From Clostridium yunnanense (GTDB taxonomy: Bacteria; Bacillota; Clostridia; Clostridiales; Clostridiaceae), in NCBI RefSeq assembly GCF_016595795.1, contig NZ_JAENHN010000010.1, positions 1 to 64,000 on the forward strand: a stretch of 64,000 nucleotides of DNA. Reading direction: 5' to 3'. Below, in pieces: positions 28,696 to 40,138 of this stretch. The translations under genes were made by a program, and so were the position numbers. How positions within the stretch are numbered: the stretch's first letter is position 1; every line of letters starts with the position of its first letter. The notes under the pieces were generated by a model. The model was not told where the DNA came from and ran no database searches. It was given only the letters and a program-made list of their open reading frames with translations.

Positions 28696-29926
28696 TAATA
28701 GAGAAATTAAGAGATTTACATTTAAATTCGCCTTTCTATTTTGTTTACTCTTAATAGTTGTTCTTGCACTAAATCTTCATACTATGAATAATTTGAATAA
28801 AGAAATAATAAGACAAAATATTTCAGTAGTAGGAGCACTAGTAAAGGAAAATCCACAAAGTGAGGAAAACATAGTTAAGAACTTTACAAGAAACTATGAA
28901 AAAGACTATGAGTATGGATTAGATGTATTAAATAAGTACTCTTACAATGAAACCCTAGAAGCTTATAAAAATCCAGTAATGATGAAGGCTTATGGAACTA
29001 ATATAAGAAATATGCTCATAGTGCTAACTTCTACTGGAGCTGTTATCTATCTGATATTGCTACTAGATATTGGGCAGATTTTAAAAAAGATAAAAGAATT
29101 TTCATTAGCTGCAGAAAGAATTGTAGAGGGGGATTTTTCTACTTATTTTGATGCTGATCATGAAGGTGATATCTATATTTTAGGGCATCAATTTAACCAG
29201 ATGACCATAAGACTTAGGGAAAGCATAGAAAAGTTAAATAAAGAAAAGTTGAACTTAAAAGATATAATAGCAGATATAACTCATCAATTGAAAACGCCTT
29301 TAGCTTCCTTGATAACCTTTAATGAAATAATGAGAGGTGATCAGGATATGGATCAACAGGAGAAAAATAAGTTTTTAAATATGAGTAAAAGTCAGCTTGA
29401 TAGAATGGAATGGCTTATAAAAAGTCTGTTAAAGCTAGCTAGGCTAGATGCAGGGGTAATTAATTTTAATATGAAAAAAAATAAGTTGAAAGATACAGTT
29501 TTTAGAGCATTAGAAGGAATAGAAGTTAAAGCAAAAGCTAAAAATATAGAGGTTATGGTCACTGGAGATGAATCATCAACTCTTATTCATGATAAAGAAT
29601 GGACTGGAGAAGCTATTTCAAACATAATAAAAAATGCTGTTGAGCATGGTAGAGAGGATGGATATGTAAAAATTCATTGGGAGGATAATCCATTGTTCAT
29701 AGAATTTAATATTGAAGATAATGGAGAAGGAATATCAGAAGATGAACTTCCAAGAATTTTTGAAAGATTTTATAAAGGTCAATCTTCTACTAATCCTAGC
29801 AGCATAGGTATTGGGCTATATATATCAAAGAACATAATAGAAGCTCAGAATGGCAACATAAGGGTTGAGAGTAAAGAGGGTTATGGAACTAAGTTTACTA
29901 TAACTTTTTTAAAGCATGTTATATAA
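28682..29926 (+). CDS. Sensor histidine kinase
   Basis: 414 residues. Two membrane segments (about 12-32 and 108-130) flank a short extracellular sensor of about 75 residues. A HAMP-like segment (about 130-190) follows, then the DHp domain with H-box ADITHQLKTPLA (phospho-His about 206), and a HATPase domain with N-box IIKNAVEHG, G1 DNGEGIS, F-box FERFYKG and G2 GIGLYISKNI. It is the cognate kinase of the overlapping regulator gene. The small sensor domain suits kinases that read the state of a partner ABC transporter. Confidence 0.94.
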   Translation: MELFNNREIKRFTFKFAFLFCLLLIVVLALNLHTMNNLNKEIIRQNISVVGALVKENPQSEENIVKNFTRNYEKDYEYGLDVLNKYSYNETLEAYKNPVMMKAYGTNIRNMLIVLTSTGAVIYLILLLDIGQILKKIKEFSLAAERIVEGDFSTYFDADHEGDIYILGHQFNQMTIRLRESIEKLNKEKLNLKDIIADITHQLKTPLASLITFNEIMRGDQDMDQQEKNKFLNMSKSQLDRMEWLIKSLLKLARLDAGVINFNMKKNKLKDTVFRALEGIEVKAKAKNIEVMVTGDESSTLIHDKEWTGEAISNIIKNAVEHGREDGYVKIHWEDNPLFIEFNIEDNGEGISEDELPRIFERFYKGQSSTNPSSIGIGLYISKNIIEAQNGNIRVESKEGYGTKFTITFLKHVI

Positions 29927-31769
<1,843 letters not shown>

Positions 31770-31788
31770 TTTAACTTAATCGTAAATA

Positions 31789-31817
31789 AGCAGTTATCTT
31801 ATTGGTAACTGCTTTTT
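31789..31817 (+). terminator. Terminator after eno
   Basis: AGCAGTTATC/GGTAACTGCT stem followed by TTTTT. Confidence 0.88.
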
Positions 31818-32011
31818 CAATATGCTCTGCAACTAATTATTGTAAATAATATTGTGGTATGATATTATAAAATCATATGTGTATGGTTTTATAATCTATA
31901 CATCCGCAATATTTTAATTTATAATTATATTATATAAGTTAACCTAAAGTTGAAAGTATAGTTAAATTATGCAAAAAGATGAAAAGCGAATGAATGCAGG
32001 AGGTGACTATA

Positions 32012-32239
32012 ATGCATAACGTTTTAACAGCATTAGAAGTTATTATCGGAATAATCATAATAGTATCAGTATTACTACAACCAAGCAAAGCTGATGCACT
32101 AAGCGGATTAATCCAAGGTAAAAGCGAAACTTTTTACTCTAAAAATAAAGGAAGAACAAAAGAAGCTGCAATTAGAAATGTGACTATAATTGCATCAATA
32201 TTATTTGCTGCAAATACATTAGCTCTAAGCTTCGTATAA
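32012..32239 (+). CDS. secG: Preprotein translocase subunit SecG
   Basis: 75 residues from ATG 32012 (GGAGGTGA ideally spaced). It has two membrane helices around the short cytoplasmic loop SKADALSGLIQGKSETFYSKNKGRT, the SecG signature; the length is normal. It assists SecYE during SecA-driven export. Lying between eno and rnr is the usual clostridial position. Confidence 0.93.
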   Translation: MHNVLTALEVIIGIIIIVSVLLQPSKADALSGLIQGKSETFYSKNKGRTKEAAIRNVTIIASILFAANTLALSFV

Positions 32240-32250
32240 TGAGCTTGATA

Positions 32251-32280
32251 TAAAGGCTGACCAAATTTGGTCAGCCTTTA
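32251..32280 (+). terminator. Terminator after secG
   Basis: A perfect palindrome of 30 bases with arms TAAAGGCTGACCAAA and TTTGGTCAGCCTTTA, followed by TATTTTA; it can act in both directions. Confidence 0.85.
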
Positions 32281-32484
32281 TATTTTACTAATTTCTAAAA
32301 TAACATAAAAATTATATCTTTTTATGAATAAACTTGCTAGAACTTATATATTAAATATATTCGAAGGAAAAAAGAAATAATTCGCACAAATAACTGAATA
32401 TTCAGAAATTTAGCTTTGGATACATAGGAAATCAGCTTTATTTATGTTATAATGTATTTGATAGACTTAAATGGAGGAATTTGT

Positions 32485-34512
32485 ATGAATTATTTAATTG
32501 TTTCTGTCCTTACAGGTCTACTAGCTTTAGCCTTTGCTTTTATGCTACGTAATAGCATAATTAAGAAAGAGGTAAAAAACGAAAGAATGCAAGAAATAGC
32601 TGGATACATTGAAGAAGGTGCAATGGCTTTTTTAAGAAGAGAATATAAATACCTAGCTGTATTTATAGTAGTTGTTGCTATCTGTCTCGGAATATTTGTT
32701 CATATACAAACTGCGATTTGCTTTGTAATTGGTGCCTTGTTTTCTATAGGTGCAGGTTTTTTTGGAATGAAGGTTGCAGTAAAAGCAAATGTAAGAACTA
32801 CTGAAGCTGCTACGAGAGGAATACAAGAAGCTTTAATCGTAGCATTTTCAGGTGGATCGGTTATGGGAATGTGCGTTGTAGGCCTAGGAATCCTAGGACT
32901 AGGACTACTATCCATAATATTTGATTTGAATGTAGAATATATCACTGGTTTTGGATTTGGAGCTTCATCTATAGCACTCTTTGCAAGAGTTGGTGGAGGT
33001 ATTTATACAAAAGCTGCAGATGTAGGAGCAGACTTAGTTGGAAAGGTTGAAGCTGGTATACCAGAAGATGATCCTAGAAATCCTGCAGTTATAGCGGATA
33101 ATGTAGGAGATAATGTAGGTGATGTTGCTGGTATGGGAGCTGATTTATTTGAAAGTTATGTGGGCTCAATAATTTCAGCAATTACCTTAGGAGCTGTTAT
33201 CAAACTTACTTCAGGGAAGGAAGGAATACTATTTCCAATAGCGGTATCCTGTGTTGGTATAATTGCTTCAATTATAGGTTCAATAGTAGTGAAAAATTTA
33301 AAGGGAGATAATCCTCAAAAATCATTAAATACTGGTACTTATATTGCTGGAGTTATTATGATAATAGGCTCTGCTATATTCAGTAATACAATGTTTGGTA
33401 GCTTTAAACCATTTGGCGCTGTAATCGTTGGTATTTTAGTAGGGCTTGCTATAGGTAAAATAACTGAAATCTATACTTCTTCTGATTATAAGTATGTTCA
33501 AAATATAGCAGATCAATCAGAAACAGGGCCAGCCACTAATATAATATCAGGGCTTTCAGTAGGTATGAGATCTACTGTGGCTCCTATAATACTAATATCC
33601 TTAGGTATTTTAGTAGCTTACTTTATAATAGGTGGAAGAGATGACTCAATGCTAGGGCTCTATGGTATAGCTCTTTCTGCAGTAGGCATGCTGTCAACCA
33701 CAGCTACAACAGTTGCGGTAGATGCTTATGGACCTATTGCTGATAATGCTGGTGGAATAGCTGAAATGGCTGACTTGCCTGAAGAAGTACGTAATATAAC
33801 AGATAAATTAGATTCTGTAGGAAATACCACAGCAGCTATAGGCAAAGGCTTTGCCATAGGTTCTGCGGCTTTAACTGCATTAGCATTATTTGCGTCTTAT
33901 GCTCAAGCAGTAAATCTAAAGGTTATAGATTTATTAAATCCTCTTACTCTTATAGGACTTCTTATAGGCTCAATGATTCCTTTTATATTTGCTGCACTTG
34001 CTATGGAAGCTGTAGGAAAGGCTGCAAATAATATGGTAGAAGAAGTAAGAAAACAGTTTAGAGAACATCCAGGAATAATGGAGGGAACAGAGAAACCTGA
34101 TTATACTAGATGTGTAGATATATCCACCCAAGCAGCACTTACACAAATGGTATTGCCAGGAATTATAGCTGTGGCTGCTCCAATAGTTATGGGAATGTTA
34201 TTTGGCACTGAAGCACTTGCAGGTACAATCGCTGGAGCAGTAGGTACTGGTGTACTTATGGCAGTAATGATGGCAAATGCAGGAGGTGCTTGGGATAATG
34301 CAAAGAAGTATATAGAAGCTGGAGCTCATGGTGGAAAAGGAAGTTTTGCGCATAAGGCAGGAGTTGTAGGGGATACAGTAGGAGATCCATTTAAGGATAC
34401 TGCAGGTCCTGCAATGAATATCTTAATAAAGCTAATGACTATAGTTTCTTTAGTTTTTGCTACAGTTATTGCGAATTATGGAGGTATAATTTCTAACTTG
34501 TTTTCTAAATAA
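32485..34512 (+). CDS. hppA: Membrane-bound ion-pumping pyrophosphatase (K+-dependent type)
   Basis: 675 residues from ATG 32485 (TGGAGGA upstream). About 16 membrane helices. Its pyrophosphate site motifs are intact: [32 protein letters not shown] and the C-terminal [27 protein letters not shown]. The diagnostic position is [10 protein letters not shown]: Ala, not Lys, follows NTT, and Gly replaces Thr three residues later, which marks the K+-requiring subgroup that includes Na+-pumping enzymes. It couples pyrophosphate hydrolysis to Na+ and/or H+ export, saving energy under anaerobic growth. It is an insertion between secG and rnr relative to the commonest order. Confidence 0.95.
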   Translation: MNYLIVSVLTGLLALAFAFMLRNSIIKKEVKNERMQEIAGYIEEGAMAFLRREYKYLAVFIVVVAICLGIFVHIQTAICFVIGALFSIGAGFFGMKVAVKANVRTTEAATRGIQEALIVAFSGGSVMGMCVVGLGILGLGLLSIIFDLNVEYITGFGFGASSIALFARVGGGIYTKAADVGADLVGKVEAGIPEDDPRNPAVIADNVGDNVGDVAGMGADLFESYVGSIISAITLGAVIKLTSGKEGILFPIAVSCVGIIASIIGSIVVKNLKGDNPQKSLNTGTYIAGVIMIIGSAIFSNTMFGSFKPFGAVIVGILVGLAIGKITEIYTSSDYKYVQNIADQSETGPATNIISGLSVGMRSTVAPIILISLGILVAYFIIGGRDDSMLGLYGIALSAVGMLSTTATTVAVDAYGPIADNAGGIAEMADLPEEVRNITDKLDSVGNTTAAIGKGFAIGSAALTALALFASYAQAVNLKVIDLLNPLTLIGLLIGSMIPFIFAALAMEAVGKAANNMVEEVRKQFREHPGIMEGTEKPDYTRCVDISTQAALTQMVLPGIIAVAAPIVMGMLFGTEALAGTIAGAVGTGVLMAVMMANAGGAWDNAKKYIEAGAHGGKGSFAHKAGVVGDTVGDPFKDTAGPAMNILIKLMTIVSLVFATVIANYGGIISNLFSK

Positions 34513-34524
34513 ACTTATTTAGAT

Positions 34525-34562
34525 TAAAAAGATGTTTGAGAAAATCAAGCATCTTTTTTTAT
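34525..34562 (+). terminator. Terminator after hppA
   Basis: AAAAAGATGTTTGA/TCAAGCATCTTTTTTT stem with a long T tract. Confidence 0.88.
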
Positions 34563-34659
34563 GAATAGGAATAAGTCATCAAGTTAAAATATTTAGAAAC
34601 TAGTATGACAACTTTTAAGTTTCTTCATATCTATTCAGAAAGGTAGATGTGCTCAAAAA

Positions 34660-34684
34660 AACACTACGGACAATGCCGTAGTGT
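34660..34684 (-). terminator. Terminator of rubredoxin gene
   Basis: AACACTACGG and CCGTAGTGTT form a perfect 10-bp stem; on the minus strand it is followed by TTTTTT, 58 bases after the rubredoxin stop. Confidence 0.85.
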
Positions 34685-34741
34685 TCATTTGTTGTGAATA
34701 GTATTAAAAGAGTGAGGTCGGTTTTGAATAGGAAGTAAGTA

Positions 34742-34906
34742 CTAAGGTTGTAGTTCTTCAAACATATCTAAGGGCTCCCCACAAATTGGGCAAAGCCAGT
34801 ATTCTGGCAAATCTTCAAAAGCTGTGCCTGGTACTATATCTTGAGAACTATCGCCAATAGCTGGGTCATAAATATAACCACATTCTATGCAAACGTATCT
34901 TTTCAT
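34742..34906 (-). CDS. Rubredoxin
   Basis: A 54-residue protein, read directly from the minus strand: start [15 protein letters not shown], end [16 protein letters not shown]. The two iron-binding CxxC knuckles (CIEC near residues 6-9 and CPIC near 39-42) and the aromatic YxYDP and EYWLCP segments are all present. It binds one Fe(Cys)4 and carries electrons, often to oxygen- or peroxide-reducing enzymes in clostridia. AGGAGG lies just upstream of ATG 34906. It is monocistronic, with its own terminator. Confidence 0.95.
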   Translation of the reverse strand: MKRYVCIECGYIYDPAIGDSSQDIVPGTAFEDLPEYWLCPICGEPLDMFEELQP

Positions 34907-35428
34907 GACTTCCTCCTATGTAGCTTATGAATTTATTATAATACATATAAAAATAAATATCAATAGAAAACTATTATTAATTAATAAGATTTTAAAGTAA
35001 GAATTAAACTGCTATTTTATCTTCGAAAATCATTTAATTCTAAAAGCTTATTCATATAGAATCTCCGCAATAACAATTTAATTTCTATAATGATATTAAG
35101 CATTAAGAATCATTAATATTATTGTAGAATTAGATTCCTATTTATTATGATTATTGTGTTAATTTATCTTTATTTGCTTTAATTAGTATATGCAATTATA
35201 ATTAAGATAAATCATAAGATTTTTCATAAAATATGTTAATTTGGTACATTTACAAGTTTATATAAATAAAATAATATGACTAACACTTCTTTATTTTATT
35301 TCAAGTTTAATTTTTGAGTATTAAAGACATTCTCTAGGGAAAAAATAAAGAATAAATATTATGGCTAATTTCAATAATATTTTAGGAATAAACTTATAAA
35401 AAATAATATTAATATGGAGGCTGATGCT
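34907..35428. other. Divergent region between rubredoxin and rnr
   Basis: 522 AT-rich bases with repeat family B copy 2 at about 35000-35104. No further gene or named RNA is seen. Confidence 0.5.
35000..35104 (+). repeat. Dispersed palindromic repeat, family B, copy 2
   Basis: GAATTAAACTG at the left and CAATTTAATTTCTATAATG at the right form the inverted ends. The core ATCATTTAATTCTAAAAGCT and ATCTCCGCAATAAC matches copies 1 and 3. This is the most diverged of the three. Confidence 0.6.
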
Positions 35429-37705
35429 ATGGGAATAAAGCAAACACTTCTTACATTCATGAGAGAACCTGCTTATAGACCAATGGATATTCAAGATTTG
35501 GCAACAATTTTTGATATAAATAGAGATGAATATAAAGCATTTAAAAGAGCAATTAAGACTATGGAGAAAGAAGGTCTTATAGTAAGGACTGCTCATGATA
35601 GATTTGGACTACCTGAAAGGATGGGACTTGTAGCAGGTAAAATACAAGTTCATCAAAGAGGTTTTGGATTTGTTATACCTGATGAAGAAGGTTTAAAAGA
35701 TGTATTTATACCAAGTTCATCAATGAATGGTGCGATGAATGGCGATAAGGTAGTAGCAAAGATATTAAAAGAAGATGATAAAGGTAAAAAGTGCGAAGGT
35801 GAAATTGTTCAAATAACTGAAAGAGTAAACAAAAAGATAATTGGGGTGTATGAAGACTCAAGAAACTTCGGTTTTGTTGTACCAGAAGATAAAAGGGTGC
35901 AGTTTGATATATTCATTCCTAAAAATGATAGAAACAATGCTCAAACTGGAGATTTAGTACAGGTTGAAATCGTGAAATGGCCTGACCAAAGAAGAAATCC
36001 AGAAGGTGCCGTAGTTGAAGTTTTAGGTAAAAAGGGAGATAAGGGCTTAGACATATTAACAATAATAAAGAAATATGGACTCCCAGAAGAATTTCCAGAT
36101 AAGGTAATAGAGTATGCTGAGAATATAGAGGAAGAGATACCAGCAGAAGAATATAAAAGAAGAAGAGATTTACGTAATGTAAGAATGGTAACAATTGATG
36201 GAGAAGACGCTAAAGACTTAGACGATGCAGTTAATATAGAAAGACTACCTGGTGGAAACTATAGATTAGGAGTTCATATAGCGGACGTAACCCATTATGT
36301 TAGAGAAAAAAATCCTTTAGATAAAGAAGCACTTAAAAGAGCTACATCAGTATACCTTATAGATAGAGTTATACCTATGCTTCCTAAAAAGTTATCAAAT
36401 GGAATTTGTTCGCTTAATCCTAGAGTAGATAGACTGGCTTTAAGTTGCATTATGACTATAGATAAGTCAGGTACTGTTGTGGATCATGAAATAGTTGAAA
36501 GTGTTATAAAAACTTCAGAAAGAATGACTTATACAGATGTTTCAGCAATACTAAAAGACGAAAATGAAGATCTTATAAAGAGATATGACTATCTTCATGA
36601 TGATTTTAAAGCTATGGAAGAACTATGCTTGATATTAAATAAAAGAAGATTAAAAAGAGGTGCAATAGACTTTGACTTTGAAGAATCTAAGATAATATTA
36701 GATGAACTTGGAAAGCCAATAGAGATTAAACCTTATGAAAGAGAAATAGCAAATAGAATTATAGAAGAATTCATGCTTGTATGTAATGAAACTGTAGCTG
36801 AATATATGTATTGGACAAAAACTCCATTTGTATATAGAATACATGAAGAGCCAGATCAAGAAAAGCTAGAGAGATTTAAGAATTTTATATATAACTTAGG
36901 TTATACAGTTAGATGGGGTCAAGATATCCATCCATCTAATCTTCAAGATGTACTTGAGATGATTAAAGGAAAGAATGAAGAAACTGTGGTTAGTACTCTT
37001 CTTTTAAGAAGTATGATGCAGGCTAAGTATGCACCTGAATGTGTAGGACACTTCGGATTGGCAGCAAAATATTATTGCCATTTTACTTCACCAATAAGAA
37101 GATATCCTGACCTACAAATACACAGAATAATAAAAGAACATCTTCGCGGAAAGATAGATGAAAAGAGATCAGAAAGATTAGTGAAGATAGTTGATACTGC
37201 TTCAAAGCAATCTTCAGATATGGAAAGAGTGGCTCAAGATGCAGAAAGAGAAGTTGATGACTTAAAGAAAGCTGAGTATATGTCTTACAGAATAGGTCAA
37301 GAGTTTGTAGGTGTAATATCATCTGTGACAAACTTTGGTATGTTTGTAGAGCTTCCAAACACAATAGAAGGCTTAGTACGTATAGCTGAGTTAGATGATG
37401 ATTATTATGTATATGATGAAGATCATTTAATGCTGATTGGAGAGAGAACAAAGAAGATCTACAGATTAGGAGACAGTATTTCGGTAAGATGTTCACGAGT
37501 TGATATAGATAACAGAGAAGTATACTTTGATGTTATACCAACGGAAAGTGAGATCGAAATGGATCTTCCTGTACCAGATGTAAAAGGAATGCTAAATGAT
37601 TTTGATGATGAAGACGAAGATGGTGAAATCTTTGAAGAGTTTGAAGAAGGTTATTGGGAAGGTGAAGACAAATCCCATGATACCCAAAATCTAATTAAAA
37701 TATAA
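35429..37705 (+). CDS. rnr: Ribonuclease R
   Basis: 758 residues from ATG 35429 (GGAGG at 35416-35420; the ATG at 35414 overlaps that site). Order: a winged-helix/HTH start, two cold-shock domains (about 60-215; RGFGFVIPD and NFGFVVPED), the RNB catalytic domain (about 240-570) with the acidic metal site DGEDAKDLDDAV, an S1 domain (about 620-705) and an acidic C-terminal tail. It degrades structured RNA 3' to 5'. Its place next to smpB and ssrA fits its role in destroying non-stop mRNAs released by trans-translation. Confidence 0.96.
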   Translation: MGIKQTLLTFMREPAYRPMDIQDLATIFDINRDEYKAFKRAIKTMEKEGLIVRTAHDRFGLPERMGLVAGKIQVHQRGFGFVIPDEEGLKDVFIPSSSMNGAMNGDKVVAKILKEDDKGKKCEGEIVQITERVNKKIIGVYEDSRNFGFVVPEDKRVQFDIFIPKNDRNNAQTGDLVQVEIVKWPDQRRNPEGAVVEVLGKKGDKGLDILTIIKKYGLPEEFPDKVIEYAENIEEEIPAEEYKRRRDLRNVRMVTIDGEDAKDLDDAVNIERLPGGNYRLGVHIADVTHYVREKNPLDKEALKRATSVYLIDRVIPMLPKKLSNGICSLNPRVDRLALSCIMTIDKSGTVVDHEIVESVIKTSERMTYTDVSAILKDENEDLIKRYDYLHDDFKAMEELCLILNKRRLKRGAIDFDFEESKIILDELGKPIEIKPYEREIANRIIEEFMLVCNETVAEYMYWTKTPFVYRIHEEPDQEKLERFKNFIYNLGYTVRWGQDIHPSNLQDVLEMIKGKNEETVVSTLLLRSMMQAKYAPECVGHFGLAAKYYCHFTSPIRRYPDLQIHRIIKEHLRGKIDEKRSERLVKIVDTASKQSSDMERVAQDAEREVDDLKKAEYMSYRIGQEFVGVISSVTNFGMFVELPNTIEGLVRIAELDDDYYVYDEDHLMLIGERTKKIYRLGDSISVRCSRVDIDNREVYFDVIPTESEIEMDLPVPDVKGMLNDFDDEDEDGEIFEEFEEGYWEGEDKSHDTQNLIKI

Positions 37706-37753
37706 GCAATTACTTAGCATTAACTACTTATAATTGGATAATAATAAAGTTGT

Positions 37754-37805
37754 AAAGAACCCTTCATAAAATCTATTTTAAATAATTTAAATGAAGTGGT
37801 TCTTT
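37754..37805 (+). terminator. Terminator after rnr
   Basis: AAAGAACCNCTTCAT-type arm (37754-37767) pairs with ATGAAGTGGTTCTTT; a T-rich tail follows. Confidence 0.7.
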
Positions 37806-37836
37806 AACTTTTATCTAAGTCTAGGAGGTTATTGCA

Positions 37837-38388
37837 ATGGGATTTTATGAAGTTATTGAAGAAAGACAAAGCATAAAGAAATACAATACACAAGGTCCAA
37901 TAGATAAGGAAAAACTTAATAGGATGGTAACTGCAGCTATGATGTCACCATCTTGGAAGAACCAAAGTAGCTACAAGATTATATTAATTGATGACAAGAA
38001 AATAAAGGATACCATAGCTGATACTGTACTAAATGATGATGGTCAAGTATCAAAAGGTATAAAGGATGCACCACTACTTGCTGTATTTTTAGCTTCTCCA
38101 GACAAATCAGGAGAGATAGACGGTAAAGAGTATTATCTAGTAGATGGAGCTATAGCAATGGAACACTTTATATTAGCTGCTACTGCAGAAGGATATTCAA
38201 CTTGCTGGGTAGGTGCAGCTAATGAAGCTGAAGTAATAAATATTGTAGGTGCACCAAAAAATTACAAGCTTGTAGGTATGACACCTGTAGGACATAGTGA
38301 CGAGCAAAAGGATCATAATCCTAAGAAGGATTTTAATGACTATGTTTTCTCAAATACTTGGAATACACCATTTGCAAATAAGTTTTAG
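37837..38388 (+). CDS. Nitroreductase-family FMN oxidoreductase
   Basis: 183 residues with the FMN-binding start RQSIKKYNTQGPID and MMSPSWKNQ, the central AMEHFILAATAEGYSTCWVGA and a shortened C-terminus. Nitroreductase-like proteins bind FMN as dimers and use NAD(P)H to reduce nitro compounds, quinones or flavins; the natural substrate here is unknown. TAGGAGG precedes the ATG, and a terminator on each side makes it monocistronic. It lies between rnr and smpB, and I see no functional link. Confidence 0.92.
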   Translation: MGFYEVIEERQSIKKYNTQGPIDKEKLNRMVTAAMMSPSWKNQSSYKIILIDDKKIKDTIADTVLNDDGQVSKGIKDAPLLAVFLASPDKSGEIDGKEYYLVDGAIAMEHFILAATAEGYSTCWVGAANEAEVINIVGAPKNYKLVGMTPVGHSDEQKDHNPKKDFNDYVFSNTWNTPFANKF

Positions 38389-38760
38389 CAATATATACTA
38401 AAAATTTTATATAGTTTAAAGCTGAGAGCAGTATGAATTTTATTATTCATACTGCTTTTTTACTTCGTAGAGATCATTGATTAGGTCAAATCCTTCACAA
38501 AGTAGAATGAAAAGAGTAGTCTTTTTAGTAGAAAAGTATATAAGCTCTATGTTAGCAAATCTAGGGATTACAATAGTTTTAGTATTTGAAGTTCTTTGGC
38601 ATATATTTCTCATGTAGCAGATACATCTTAGAAGAGATAAATAGAATAAAGTTGTTGAAAATGATAGTAATTATCAGTATAATATTTTTAGATACATAAA
38701 GTATAGTTATTATTATTTAATAAGATATTTTTAAATTACGATTAAAAGACGAGGTGTATA
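38389..38760. other. Intergenic region before the formate/nitrite channel gene
   Basis: 372 bases. It holds the nitroreductase terminator (AGCAGTATGAA/TTCATACTGCT with T tail, 38427-38461) and a sigma-A-type promoter TTGAAA-N17-TATAAT at 38655-38683, which drives the channel gene. The middle part is featureless. Confidence 0.6.
38427..38461 (+). terminator. Terminator after nitroreductase
   Basis: A perfect 11-bp stem AGCAGTATGAA/TTCATACTGCT followed by TTTTTT. Confidence 0.9.
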
Positions 38761-39552
38761 ATGTACAAGGATGCAATAAAAGAAGTTGCTCACTCATCAG
38801 AAGTTAAGAGTGATTATATTAGTGATAGTGTTTTTAAATATTTCTTATTGGCGTTTATAGCAGGATTTTTTGTTATAGTAGGTATTGCTCTTTCATATTC
38901 AACTGCAGGAATAGTGAATGTGGATGGAAAGCTTTATGGAAAGATGGCTGTAGGCCTTACTTTCTCCATAGCTTTAGGACTTATATATTTTGCAGGAGGA
39001 GAGCTTTTTACTGGTAACTGCTTTGTCTTAACTGTAGGTTTGTTAGAAAAGACTATTAGTTTGAAGAATACTATAAAACTATTGGTAGTATGTTATCTTG
39101 GGAACCTAGCAGGTTCTATAGTATCTGCATACATATATGTAAAAAGTGGAGCTCCAATAGGACTTGCTGATACTTATCTTTTAAAGGTTGCAGAATCTAA
39201 GACTCATTACCCTGCAGATCAATTATTTTTAAGAGCTATATTATGTAACTTCATAGTTTGTTTAGCAGTTTGGTTATGTTACAGATTAAAAGATGAAACA
39301 GCAAAGCTAATAATGCTTTTTTGGTGTATATTTGCTTTTGCTACAGCTGGATTTGAACATTCGGTAGCAAATATGGCTTTATTTTCAGCAGCACTAATGC
39401 TACCACATAGTGATGCCCTAACTCTTGGTGCTGTACTACATAATTTAAGTTGGGTTACTTTAGGAAATATTCTAGGAGGATCACTTTTCTTAGCAGTACC
39501 ATATTGGTATGTTAGCCAAGGAAAAACTAGTAAAGCTGTTAAAATAAAATAA
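38761..39552 (+). CDS. Formate/nitrite transporter family channel (FocA/NirC)
   Basis: 263 residues with six membrane segments and the family's repeated motifs: FAGGELFTGNC-like (YFAGGELFTGNCFV) at the first half and GFEHSVANM in the second (central His gate). FNT channels form pentamers that pass formate, nitrite or hydrosulfide. No pyruvate-formate lyase or nitrite reductase gene is near, so the substrate cannot be fixed. GAGGTG precedes the ATG, and a good promoter lies about 80 bases upstream. Confidence 0.94.
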   Translation: MYKDAIKEVAHSSEVKSDYISDSVFKYFLLAFIAGFFVIVGIALSYSTAGIVNVDGKLYGKMAVGLTFSIALGLIYFAGGELFTGNCFVLTVGLLEKTISLKNTIKLLVVCYLGNLAGSIVSAYIYVKSGAPIGLADTYLLKVAESKTHYPADQLFLRAILCNFIVCLAVWLCYRLKDETAKLIMLFWCIFAFATAGFEHSVANMALFSAALMLPHSDALTLGAVLHNLSWVTLGNILGGSLFLAVPYWYVSQGKTSKAVKIK

Positions 39553-39580
39553 ATAGAAGGCTATGAACTTGTTATTAAAT

Positions 39581-39617
39581 GGGTAATATATTATAATATA
39601 GAGGCAATATATTACCA
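39581..39617 (+). promoter_or_regulatory. Hairpin in the smpB leader
   Basis: GGTAATATATT (39581-39591) can pair with AATATATTACC (39607-39617), ending 16 bases before the smpB ATG and just before its ribosome site (AGGATGTG). It may influence smpB translation. Confidence 0.4.
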
Positions 39618-39632
39618 TTAGGATGTGATTAT

Positions 39633-40103
39633 ATGGCTAGAAAAAGTGATAATAAAACATTAGCTGAAAATAGAAAAGCCAGACATGACTACTTTGTTGA
39701 AGAAGCTATGGAAGCTGGAATAGAACTAGTAGGAACAGAAGTTAAATCAATAAGGGCAGGAAAAGCTAATCTTAAAGATTGCTACGCAGATATATATAAC
39801 GGTGAAGTTTATATAAAAAACATGCATGTAAGTCCTTATGAACAAGGAAATATTTTTAATGTTGATCCGCTTAGAGAAAGAAGACTACTTTTGCATAAAG
39901 AAGAAATAACAAGACTTACAGGACTTATACAACAGGAAGGTTTAACCCTAGTGCCGTTAGCACTTTATTTAAAAGGTAGTAAGGTAAAGGTTAATTTAGC
40001 TGTTTGTAAGGGTAAGAAAAATTATGATAAGAGAGACACTATGCTCGAAAAGGCTCACAAGAGAGACATTGAAAGACAAATGAAGGAAAGATCAAAATAT
40101 TAA
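39633..40103 (+). CDS. smpB: SsrA-binding protein SmpB
   Basis: 156 residues, the normal length. It has the OB-fold core with [29 protein letters not shown] and RERRLLLHK, and the basic C-terminal tail ([17 protein letters not shown]) that enters the decoding centre. It delivers tmRNA to stalled ribosomes. It is encoded 1.8 kb upstream of its RNA partner ssrA and downstream of rnr, completing the rescue set. Confidence 0.97.
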   Translation: MARKSDNKTLAENRKARHDYFVEEAMEAGIELVGTEVKSIRAGKANLKDCYADIYNGEVYIKNMHVSPYEQGNIFNVDPLRERRLLLHKEEITRLTGLIQQEGLTLVPLALYLKGSKVKVNLAVCKGKKNYDKRDTMLEKAHKRDIERQMKERSKY

Positions 40104-40138
40104 AAAGTCATGCTCATTAAAGAGCATGACTTTTTAAT
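40102..40138. terminator. Bidirectional terminator between smpB and TPR gene
   Basis: AAAAAGTCATGCTC and GAGCATGACTTTTT form a near-perfect stem at the convergent ends; T tracts exist on both strands. Confidence 0.92.
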
